From JBHIBD01 sp046758865 (GTDB taxonomy: Bacteria > Planctomycetota > Brocadiia > Brocadiales > Bathyanammoxibiaceae): 17,009 nt of DNA. Location of the stretch: assembly GCA_046758865.1 (NCBI GenBank), contig JBHIBD010000044.1, positions 1-17,009 on the forward strand. Direction: 5' to 3'. The translations under genes and the position numbers were made by a program. Shown here in pieces: positions 1 to 6,089 of this stretch; position 1 is the first letter of the stretch, and the number at the start of each line of letters is the position of its first letter. The notes under the pieces were generated by a model, which ran no database searches, was not told where the DNA came from, and worked only from the letters and a program-made list of their open reading frames with translations.

Positions 1-187
1 CCACCGGCATAACGTCTGTGTTACGGCCAGCGTATGCACCGGAGGCGAAGAGATAATCCAGCGCCTCTGCTCCGTCGTTCACTACAGTCACCTCGTTCAT
101 AATCTTGTTGTGCTTCTTGAGCGAGCGCAGGGTCAGCTCCACGTCATCGGGGTTGTCTTCCACCAGCAGTATGCGTTTGTCTGCCAT
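1..187 (-). CDS. Response regulator receiver protein, Rcp1/CheY-like (C-terminal part outside window)
   Basis: The 62 visible codons begin MADKRILLVEDNPDDVELTL and continue through NDGAEALDYLF, the usual N-terminal half of a receiver domain of the small Rcp1 type that pairs with bacteriophytochrome-like kinases. The acidic pair E10/D11 that binds magnesium is present. The phospho-accepting aspartate should follow shortly after the sequence leaves the window, so it cannot be checked. The ATG is preceded by a good ribosome binding site (GAGAGGTG, about 6 bases upstream on the minus strand). It lies 28 bases downstream of the histidine kinase stop codon, so the two are very likely one operon and a cognate pair. 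No output domain can be seen because of the truncation; this family usually has none. Confidence 0.9.
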   Translation of the reverse strand, partial: MADKRILLVEDNPDDVELTLRSLKKHNKIMNEVTVVNDGAEALDYLFASGAYAGRNTDVMPV

Positions 188-215
188 ATTATTCACCTCT
201 CTCTGTTAACTTCAG

Positions 216-2090
216 TTAGAGCGTGAAGTAAAACGTTGCGCCCTTTTCTACCGCACCTTCTGCCCACACACGGCCGCCGTGGCGGTGGATGATGCGCTGT
301 ACGATAGCCAGTCCAATGCCGGTACCTTCAAATTCGCTTGGCTTATGCAGGCGCTGGAAGGCACCAAACAGTTTGTCGGCGTAGGCCATGTCGAAGCCGG
401 CACCGTTGTCGCGCACGAAATACGCCAGTTTTCCCTCGTGCCGTGTAACACCGAATTCTATCCTTGCGCGCGGGCGCTTAATTGTGAACTTCCATGCATT
501 ATTCAGCAAATTGTTTAGTGCCACCTGTAACAGCCGCTCGTCGCCCTGCGCGACTACTCCCTCCGCAATGACGAACTCCACCTGGCGCTCCGGCTGCATC
601 TCCTGAAGCTCCGCCGCTACTGTTTTCGCTATTGCACTCAGATTTACCTCCTCATGGCGCATCTCGCTGCGCGTTATGCGGGACAGGTTCAGCAAATCCT
701 CTATAAGCTGCCCCATGCGCTGGCTGGCCACACGCACGCGCTGGAGGTAGTCTCTGCCCTGTGGGTCCAGCTTGTCAGTGTAGTCTTCCAGTAACGCCTT
801 GCTGAAGCCGTCGATACCCCGCAGCGGGGCGCGCAGGTCATGAGAGACGGAGTAGGAGAATGCTTCCAGCTCTTTGTTGGTGGCAGCAAGCTCATTGGCC
901 AGTTTTTCAAGGTGCTCGCGTTGTTTTCTCAATTCCTCCTCGGTCCGCTTGCGCTCGGTGATTTCCTCTGCAAGCCCGCTCGCCATGGCGTTGAAGCTGT
1001 CGGCCAGCTCACCAATCTCGTCCGTGCGAGCTACCTTAACCCTGTAGCTTAGATCTCCGCTTGCAAACTTCTCGGCTGCAGCCGTTAACTTCTTGACGGG
1101 TCTTGACGTCGCAAAGGCAAAGACAATCCCTATAACGGTAACCATCGCAGCACCGGAGACACCTAATAGCATCACGACTATACCTAAATTCTTTACTGGT
1201 GCAAAGGCCTCGGCCTTGTCTATCTTTGCCACCAGCCCACAATGCAAGGCAGGGATATACTGGTAAGCGGCTATAACAGCAACAGACCTGTAATCAGGGG
1301 CTATGAGTGCCCCACGCCTCCCTTCCAACGCCAACCTCATGGGTTCGGCCTCACTGGCATCGACAGGAATGGACTTGCTGAGGAGTGCATTGGATGCGTG
1401 CCGCAGGGAGGTCAAGAACACAATATTATCCCCTTCTCTTTGCCCTAATAGTACCTCTCCTGTCGCACCCAGCGCAGCACGTCTGGTAGTGATCTCATCC
1501 AAGGCAGTAAGGTAATAGGTGTATATAATGATGCCTATTATATCATCACTCCTCCTGGAGAAAATGGGAGCAGAAATGGGTATGCTGTTCGTATCAAAAT
1601 AAGGTAAGTGTCTAGGATGATCAACGTAGCTTTTACCAGGATCTAGTCTTAACCCTTGCAGAAAAAATTCATTATCAGACATATCCTTCCCTATCATCGT
1701 CCCGCTGGTGCATCCGACGACTTTGCCTTCCGGGTCCACAACGAATATTTCTATAATATCGTGGTCTAGCGCCCTTATCCCCGAGAGGTGTGTGTTTAGA
1801 GCAGTGATGGCATCGTCTGTGGGGGTTCCTCCACGAGCGATTGTCTCAAGGGTGTTTATTATAAACACATCGCCGCTTGCATCTACGACATCATCACTTT
1901 CTTCCTCAATATAAGCCAAAACGTGAGCCTTTCTTGATTCCGCAACTGCCATCAACCAATTCAGTGTCTTTTTCTTTATAACTAGTTTGGCGTTGAAGTA
2001 GTATACTGCTGAGATTGTCGCAATGGGTATGAGCGAGATGCAGAGTCCAAATATGAGCAATCTGCTCCTGAATGACTGGAATGCCTTCAT
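216..2090 (-). CDS. Membrane sensor histidine kinase (Cache-like sensor, HAMP, HisKA, HATPase)
   Basis: A 624-residue transmembrane histidine kinase. The first membrane segment is near residues 12-32 and the second near 302-328. The roughly 270 residues between them form an extracytoplasmic sensor, probably a double Cache fold (IEIFVVDPEGKVVG near 113-126). HAMP follows at about 329-381, then a coiled linker. In the HisKA domain the phospho-accepting histidine is H417 in SVSHDLRAPLRG. The ATPase domain has an N box near 525-536 (LNNLLNNAWKFT), G1 DNGAGF at 561-566 and G2 GTGIGLAI at 589-596. The LRAPLRGIDGFS signature is typical of phytochrome-related kinases that use Rcp1-like regulators, which fits the downstream gene. 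The ligand is not predictable. A -24/-12 promoter match lies about 65 bases upstream of the start. Confidence 0.95.
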   Translation of the reverse strand: MKAFQSFRSRLLIFGLCISLIPIATISAVYYFNAKLVIKKKTLNWLMAVAESRKAHVLAYIEEESDDVVDASGDVFIINTLETIARGGTPTDDAITALNTHLSGIRALDHDIIEIFVVDPEGKVVGCTSGTMIGKDMSDNEFFLQGLRLDPGKSYVDHPRHLPYFDTNSIPISAPIFSRRSDDIIGIIIYTYYLTALDEITTRRAALGATGEVLLGQREGDNIVFLTSLRHASNALLSKSIPVDASEAEPMRLALEGRRGALIAPDYRSVAVIAAYQYIPALHCGLVAKIDKAEAFAPVKNLGIVVMLLGVSGAAMVTVIGIVFAFATSRPVKKLTAAAEKFASGDLSYRVKVARTDEIGELADSFNAMASGLAEEITERKRTEEELRKQREHLEKLANELAATNKELEAFSYSVSHDLRAPLRGIDGFSKALLEDYTDKLDPQGRDYLQRVRVASQRMGQLIEDLLNLSRITRSEMRHEEVNLSAIAKTVAAELQEMQPERQVEFVIAEGVVAQGDERLLQVALNNLLNNAWKFTIKRPRARIEFGVTRHEGKLAYFVRDNGAGFDMAYADKLFGAFQRLHKPSEFEGTGIGLAIVQRIIHRHGGRVWAEGAVEKGATFYFTL

Positions 2091-2153
2091 TGCTCACCCC
2101 TCTGTTTCGCGCAACACCTAGTGCCTACCCCAGGGTGGGGATAACTTTTAAAA

Positions 2154-2169
2154 GGCAATCACAATGCCA
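2154..2169 (-). promoter_or_regulatory. Candidate sigma54 (-24/-12) promoter for the kinase/regulator operon
   Basis: Read on the minus strand the segment is TGGCATTGTGATTGCC. Against the consensus TGGCAYRNNNNTTGCW it matches the whole TGGCA and TTGC cores with correct spacing; only the R and final W positions differ. It lies in a region with no other gene and points at the kinase start about 65 bases away. Binding is inferred from sequence only. The sigma54 activator at 13119-14486 shows that the organism uses sigma54, but it need not act here. Confidence 0.55.
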
Positions 2170-2333
2170 AAGCTATAGGATTTTTGCAAGATTGTTATGA
2201 CAGGGTACTCCTCTTTTTGTAATGACATCTATCACTTTATAAACTCTAGACTTACGCCCAGACAGAACATTCATAAAAAAGCGCTGGTATTATATCGATA
2301 TGTACGAAATTGTACGACGCTGGTATATGCTAG

Positions 2334-2603
2334 GATTTAACTACGTTAATTGTAGCTTCCAATCCGACAGGATTTGTAGCAGCCTCTCACCACGTTATAG
2401 TACCCCTTTTCCCATACCCCCCCTGTCACCGGCACGTTTGCCTTTGCCCGATTATGTGGTAAACCCCTATCAAATACCTTACACCCTCTGAAATAGATAT
2501 ATCTATTGGAAATATCATCATCCTTGTGGCAGCGCTAATCGTTATTGCTGGAACAATTTATTGGTACCGGAAGAGAGGACTAGTTAATCTATCCCCCTAC
2601 TAA
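2334..2603 (+). pseudogene. Frameshifted remnant of a PEGA-like domain protein with C-terminal membrane anchor
   Basis: No single frame is open, but three consecutive pieces read like one protein. Piece 1 (from 2334) gives LTTLIVASNPTG, like the opening strand of PEGA domains (...VSSNPtGA...). Piece 2, one frame over and ending at TGA 2489-2491, gives YSTPFPIPPLSPARLPLPDY and then VVNPYQIPYTL, like the TTPxxIxxLSPGxYxLxLxxxGY part of PEGA. Piece 3 (2463-2600, stop 2601-2603) gives PSEIDISIGN followed by a hydrophobic helix (about 2508-2567) and a YWYRKRG stop-transfer tail. A TAG at 2331 closes the frame upstream. At least two frameshifts are needed, so this is read as decay. The PEGA assignment is by eye; chance resemblance is possible. 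The rest of 2092-2775 shows no convincing gene. Confidence 0.45.
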
Positions 2604-2775
2604 ATGGAAAAAGCCCAAAACGCCGGTGGCCCTCTCGGGTTTCAACGGTCTCTCATCTTTTCCTCTATAAATTTCCTTCAATATCTGCTATCCTTCCGGT
2701 TGTTTTCTTTAAAAACCTCCAGTTAAGGTACCCGTTACAGCAGTCTATGTATGGCAAATTCTTTGGGGTGGTGAC

Positions 2776-3468
2776 ATGGGTATTTTTGCCAGGCTTCTAA
2801 ATATTTTTAAGCGTGAGGCCATACCCGAGTCGGCTGCTGAGGACTATGACGTCCTTGCCAGAAAGATAGTGCCCGAGCTTTATAGCGGGTTTGTGGAGGC
2901 AGTGGCACGAGAGTTAAGGTCGGGCAAGGTACTTGATGTGGGCACGGGTCCTGGCTACGTGCCCATCGAGATAGCGAAGAGGGCCGAGGGGGTTTTTGTG
3001 GAAGGCATAGACCTCACGAGGAAGCTTATAAAGATAGCAGAGCGTAATGCCAACGAGGCGGGCCTTTCTGGGAAAATCCACTTTGAGGTTGGGAACGCCA
3101 CCAATATGAGGTTTGAGGATAATAGCTACGATATGGTGATAAGCACGGGCGCCATGCACCACTGGAAGTATCCGGCCAGGGTGATAGATGAGATGTGCAG
3201 GGTACTGAGGCCCGGCGGTGAGGCATGGGTGCTTGACCCTAACAAGGAGTGCTCCAAAGAAGATTGGGAGGAATTTCTGGAAAGGATTATTCATCTCTCC
3301 GGTGTGGGATTTTTTGGAAGGCTGTGGCTTCGACTCGGGGTATGGAAGGAGGTTAAGGTGGACTGTTACTCGAGGGCGGAGATAGAGGAGATGGTGAGGG
3401 CCAGCAGCTTCAGCAGTTGCGACATCCAGATAGACGGTGTGTTTATGACTATAAGGTTAAAAAAGTAA
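2776..3468 (+). CDS. Class I SAM-dependent methyltransferase
   Basis: A 230-residue soluble protein of the UbiE/Methyltransf_11 type. The SAM-binding motif I is VLDVGTGPGY at 52-61. The acidic residue that contacts the ribose is D79 in EGIDL. The region VGNATNMRFEDNSYDMVIST (105-124) corresponds to motifs II and III, and RVLRPGGEAWVLDP (142-155) is the post-motif strand typical of this fold. The ATG is preceded by GGGGTGGTGAC, which serves as a ribosome binding site. The peptidase gene starts 55 bases downstream on the same strand, so they may be co-transcribed. The methyl acceptor cannot be told from sequence; small-molecule or lipid/quinone substrates are commoner than protein ones in this group. 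Confidence 0.92.
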   Translation: MGIFARLLNIFKREAIPESAAEDYDVLARKIVPELYSGFVEAVARELRSGKVLDVGTGPGYVPIEIAKRAEGVFVEGIDLTRKLIKIAERNANEAGLSGKIHFEVGNATNMRFEDNSYDMVISTGAMHHWKYPARVIDEMCRVLRPGGEAWVLDPNKECSKEDWEEFLERIIHLSGVGFFGRLWLRLGVWKEVKVDCYSRAEIEEMVRASSFSSCDIQIDGVFMTIRLKK

Positions 3469-3523
3469 TGACCCTGGGAGCGTACTTCAGTAAGCGATTA
3501 TACCTTAATTACGAGGGCTGGGG

Positions 3524-4720
3524 ATGTTAGCCTTTGATGCGCAAAAGGCGTATGAGTATGCAGGTGCGATTGCCATGCCCCGCAGGACCGGTTCGCCAGG
3601 GGAGGCCGAGGCGGCGTCGTACATAACCGGCAGCCTGAGGGGGTTTGGGCTAGACGTGAGGGAGGATTGGTTCAGTTTTACCACGGTGCTCAGACAGTTC
3701 ATGAGGCTAACCATACTCTCCATACTGCTCATGCTTTTCTTCATATTTTTCCTCTTTTATGTTAATCCGTTCCTGACCGGCATAGTGGTGACATTGATGC
3801 TCCTTCTCTTGCTCCGCTTCCTCTCAGGTGTACCCTTTGTGGCCACCTTGAAGGGACTTCTCTTCAGGGATATCCCCTTCACCAGGAGGCAGGAATCGAG
3901 GAATATCACCGCAACGGTGGGTGAAGGCGACACGGACAAAAATCCCCATATCTACATCCTCGCCCACTACGACTCAAAGAGCCAGAGCCTGTCGCTGGTC
4001 TACAGGATAGTCCTCATGGGTGTGTTCTTCTTGGGCAGTATATACATACTGGGGCACTACATCATTGCTGCCCTGGTATGGGGTACCCCAGGCGGTTGGC
4101 TCTATGCAGTGTACTGTCTCACAAACTTTTCGGGTATCCTGCTCTTACTTATGGTGGAGGGCAACTACTCGCCGGGTGCCGTTGACAATGCCTCAGGTGT
4201 GGGCGTCCTCCTCCATTTGGCTGAGATTATTTCCAGGGAACGGAAGCAGTTCAGGGACGTGGATATAACTTTCGTGGCCACAGGGGCAGAGGAGGAGGCA
4301 CTTGTGGGCGCCTTTCACCTGTGCAAAGCACTTACTAAAGATTCTGTGTCGAAGGGTAGGTCTTATTTTATTAACCTCGATGGTGTAGGTATTAAGGGTG
4401 GCATATACTGTACCCACAAGATAGGCCTCCACTTTACGTTTACTAAGGGGCAAAGCGATTTCGTGGTGCTCGTAAAGGAAGCGGGAAAAAAGGAGGGTCT
4501 TGAGATAAAGACACCGCCGGTGGTCTTTGGCGCAGCGGCCGACCATTTTCCGTTTGTCTACGAGGGCTTTAATGCCGTCACCTTATCCACCATCTCGAAA
4601 AAATCCCAGGTGGTCCACACCCCCAAGGATGTCATGGACCAGATAGAGCTGGAGGGCCTTGATAGCATCGGGCGGTTGGTCTTGGGGGCGATTGAGGGTA
4701 TTAAGGATAGACAGACCTAA
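3524..4720 (+). CDS. Membrane-associated M28-family zinc metallopeptidase
   Basis: A 398-residue protein with the full set of M28 metal-site residues in the expected order: H148 in AHYDS, D221 in GAVDNASG, the catalytic glutamate and ligand E256/E257 in GAEEEALVG, D286 in NLDGVG and H365 in VHTPKD. It should therefore be an active di-zinc aminopeptidase or carboxypeptidase-like enzyme. Unusually, four hydrophobic stretches interrupt the fold: about 60-80 and 83-103 before the first metal ligand, and about 160-185 and 190-211 between the first and second ligands. There is no N-terminal signal peptide. The ATG follows a GAGGGCTGGGG stretch. It is the second gene after the methyltransferase; no functional link is evident. 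Confidence 0.9.
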   Translation: MLAFDAQKAYEYAGAIAMPRRTGSPGEAEAASYITGSLRGFGLDVREDWFSFTTVLRQFMRLTILSILLMLFFIFFLFYVNPFLTGIVVTLMLLLLLRFLSGVPFVATLKGLLFRDIPFTRRQESRNITATVGEGDTDKNPHIYILAHYDSKSQSLSLVYRIVLMGVFFLGSIYILGHYIIAALVWGTPGGWLYAVYCLTNFSGILLLLMVEGNYSPGAVDNASGVGVLLHLAEIISRERKQFRDVDITFVATGAEEEALVGAFHLCKALTKDSVSKGRSYFINLDGVGIKGGIYCTHKIGLHFTFTKGQSDFVVLVKEAGKKEGLEIKTPPVVFGAAADHFPFVYEGFNAVTLSTISKKSQVVHTPKDVMDQIELEGLDSIGRLVLGAIEGIKDRQT

Positions 4721-4745
4721 CGGTCTGCGTGTGGCTGATATATTT

Positions 4746-4783
4746 AGGGGGTGCCGCAAGGCAGAAGCCCTGCGGCACCCCCT
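4746..4783 (+). repeat. REP-like hairpin, copy A
   Basis: A 17-bp inverted repeat with one mismatch around the loop AGAA: left arm AGGGGGTGCCGCAAGGC, right arm GCCCTGCGGCACCCCCT. It shares the GGTGCCGCAGGG core with copies B and C that flank the transposase gene. It lies between the M28 peptidase stop and the next gene. No T-run follows, so it is not a classical terminator, though it could protect the upstream mRNA 3' end. Confidence 0.85.
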
Positions 4784-4792
4784 AGGATTATA

Positions 4793-4820
4793 CGTTGGTT
4801 AAAAGGAGGATTAACCGATG
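4793..4820 (+). promoter_or_regulatory. Ribosome binding site presented in a hairpin loop
   Basis: GGTTAA (4797-4802) and TTAACC (4811-4816) pair perfectly around AAGGAGGA, a near-ideal Shine-Dalgarno sequence. The stem can extend to 10 pairs with two G-T wobbles (4793-4802 with 4811-4820), taking in the ATG at 4818. The SD itself would be single-stranded in the loop while the start codon would be paired. Whether this matters for translation is inference. Confidence 0.5.
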
Positions 4821-5123
4821 CAAAAGGGACCCGAGATTTTAAAAATGGAGATGGCTGGCAGGTGGAGCGCCCAGGATTTACAGACTTTCTTAAGGTCAAT
4901 TGACAGTCTTTATAACGTTCTTTTTACTTTAAATACCTATGACGAAATCATCACTCAGACCCCAAAACCTGCAGTCAAGTCTATTATTAGAAAACTTGAT
5001 TACTACGTACCCTCTGAGGAGAAACTACAACTTTATAGTATAGAGTATAAATCTCCTGGGTCTATTAACTTTCAAGGTGGGGGGGAGATTATCAGAGAAC
5101 TCAGAGAATGGCTAGAACGGTAG
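4818..5123 (+). CDS. Hypothetical protein, first half of an amber-interrupted reading frame
   Basis: A 101-codon frame with an excellent ribosome binding site (AAGGAGG, 8 bases before the ATG), ending at TAG 5121-5123. The product includes EKLQLYSIEYKSPGSINFQG, reminiscent of small uncharacterised bacterial proteins with an I.Y.SPGSI motif followed by a charged helical tail. The tail is present directly downstream in the same frame (5124-5336), so the stop looks like a mutated TGG (…EWLER-W-YTKEG…). No enzyme motif, signal peptide or membrane segment is visible. Base composition is clearly more AT-rich than the neighbouring peptidase and resembles the transposase next door, suggesting acquisition together. 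Function unknown. Confidence 0.6.
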   Translation: MQKGPEILKMEMAGRWSAQDLQTFLRSIDSLYNVLFTLNTYDEIITQTPKPAVKSIIRKLDYYVPSEEKLQLYSIEYKSPGSINFQGGGEIIRELREWLER

Positions 5124-5336
5124 TACACTAAAGAAGGAAAAAGGATACGGCAGCTTGAGGTTGAAGAGAAGGAACTTGATATTATGGAAAGAAAAATGGA
5201 GATATTAAGAAAAGATGGTTACAACAAGCTGGAAATTAGAGAATTTATGGCGTTCTGTGAGAGGAAGTACAAAACTATTGATAGCCTAATTAAAGAGGGA
5301 AAGTTACGACTCCCACTCGATTCATCAAAATTGTAG
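5124..5336 (+). pseudogene. In-frame continuation of the 4818 gene beyond an amber stop
   Basis: Immediately after the TAG at 5121-5123 the same frame stays open for 70 codons to TAG 5334-5336. It encodes YTKEGKRIRQLEVEEKELD, a strongly charged heptad-like helix, and then a region ending KLRLPLDSSKL. Read together, 4818-5336 would be one 172-codon gene. A separate start at an internal ATG in this half is possible but has no clear ribosome binding site. The simplest reading is a recent nonsense mutation; programmed readthrough cannot be excluded from one sequence. Confidence 0.55.
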
Positions 5337-5356
5337 AGCAAGGCTTTAGCCGTGAG

Positions 5357-5385
5357 GGTGCCGCAGGGTTTTAACCCTGCGCACC
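5357..5385 (+). repeat. REP-like hairpin, copy B, overlapping the transposase 3' end
   Basis: GGTGCCGCAGGGTT pairs with AACCCTGCGCACC around a TT loop. The arm nearer the transposase lacks one base, leaving a bulged C in the outer arm. The hairpin covers the transposase stop codon (5371-5373) and the codons for its last residues. Together with copy C it forms an inverted pair around the gene. Confidence 0.85.
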
Positions 5386-5934
5386 AGGTGGCGATGTCTC
5401 TAGTGGATCAATGGATATTATTGAATCATCATTCAAGAAATAGTTTCTATAGCTGTAGAATCTCCACTCTGAAGGATCGTTGACAAGACCCCGCGTAACA
5501 GGATTTTTGTGGCAATAATCTAATTTTTCTTTAAATTTCTTTTCACTATAGATATTAAAATCGTAGAACCTGGGTTTCCAAAAGTTATACTTGCGTTCAG
5601 TCTTCCTACCTGTGTTTCTCTTTAGTTTTTCAAGCGTACTTTTGGTGTTATTCGTCTTTAAAATCTGTAATGCATTAAAGGCACACGTTTGCTTAATCTC
5701 TCGCATTACATCTGAGACTGTTTTGTCTTTTTGAGTTTGTAGGAGGAGGTGTATATGCTCTGGCATAATGATGTACCCAAAGAGCTTGAAATCGTATTTG
5801 TTTCTGATGTGTTTGACTGATTGGATGAAGGTGGTCTTCATCTTATCAGAGCTGAAGAGGGATAGGCGGTTATAACAACTGGTGGTTATAAAGTGTATAT
5901 TTTCGGGGAAATCAAATCTAACAAGTTTACCCAT
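5371..5934 (-). CDS. REP-associated tyrosine transposase (RAYT, Y1/IS200-like HUH family)
   Basis: A 187-residue Y1-transposase-like protein. The HUH metal-binding pair is H60/H62 in GYIIMPEHIHLLLQ. The likely catalytic tyrosine is Y140 in LDYCHKNPVTRGLV, which corresponds to the YIHxNPVxRGLV signature of RAYTs. FWKPRFYDFNIYSEKKF (118-134) matches the conserved block just before it. Both active-site motifs are intact and the length is normal, so it may be functional. In known systems such proteins nick and join single-stranded REP hairpins as a domesticated housekeeping-type activity. Here it is bounded by inverted REP-like hairpins at 5357-5385 and 5944-5973, which supports this. The gene is visibly AT-rich against its neighbours. 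No clear Shine-Dalgarno precedes the ATG. Confidence 0.9.
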   Translation of the reverse strand: MGKLVRFDFPENIHFITTSCYNRLSLFSSDKMKTTFIQSVKHIRNKYDFKLFGYIIMPEHIHLLLQTQKDKTVSDVMREIKQTCAFNALQILKTNNTKSTLEKLKRNTGRKTERKYNFWKPRFYDFNIYSEKKFKEKLDYCHKNPVTRGLVNDPSEWRFYSYRNYFLNDDSIISIDPLETSPPGAQG

Positions 5935-5943
5935 TTTTGTGTT

Positions 5944-5973
5944 GGGTCGCAGGGCTGAAGCCCTGCGGCACCC
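5944..5973 (-). repeat. REP-like hairpin, copy C, upstream of the transposase
   Basis: On the minus strand GGGTGCCGCAGGGC pairs with GCCCTGCGACCC around TTCA, with a 2-base bulge because the arm nearer the transposase is shorter. It is preceded by a GTAG overlapping the first G residues, like the GTAG foot that RAYTs recognise in enterobacterial REPs. It is in inverted orientation to copy B. The following stretch to 6089 is AT-rich and shows nothing else recognisable. Confidence 0.85.
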
Positions 5974-6089
5974 TACTTATATTCCGTTAACCTTTAGATC
6001 ACGCTTTCTAGAAGATAAATTAACCCGGACCTAAGAATTTTACCTTTATTAGGTCCACAGTAAATATTAAAATCCAAATATATACATAA

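Noticed and set aside
2300..2491. A 63-codon open frame in the 2.1-2.8 kb gap
   Set aside because: As a gene it has no ribosome binding site and an odd composition. Its second half makes better sense as one frame of the decayed PEGA-like gene.
2914..3294. A 126-codon antisense frame in the methyltransferase gene
   Set aside because: It is opposite well-conserved SAM-binding motifs and carries no protein-family signature of its own.
4746..5973. REP-like hairpins considered as a CRISPR array or rho-independent terminators
   Set aside because: The three copies are not regularly spaced, have no spacers or cas genes nearby, and lack T-runs; they fit REP elements paired with the RAYT gene.
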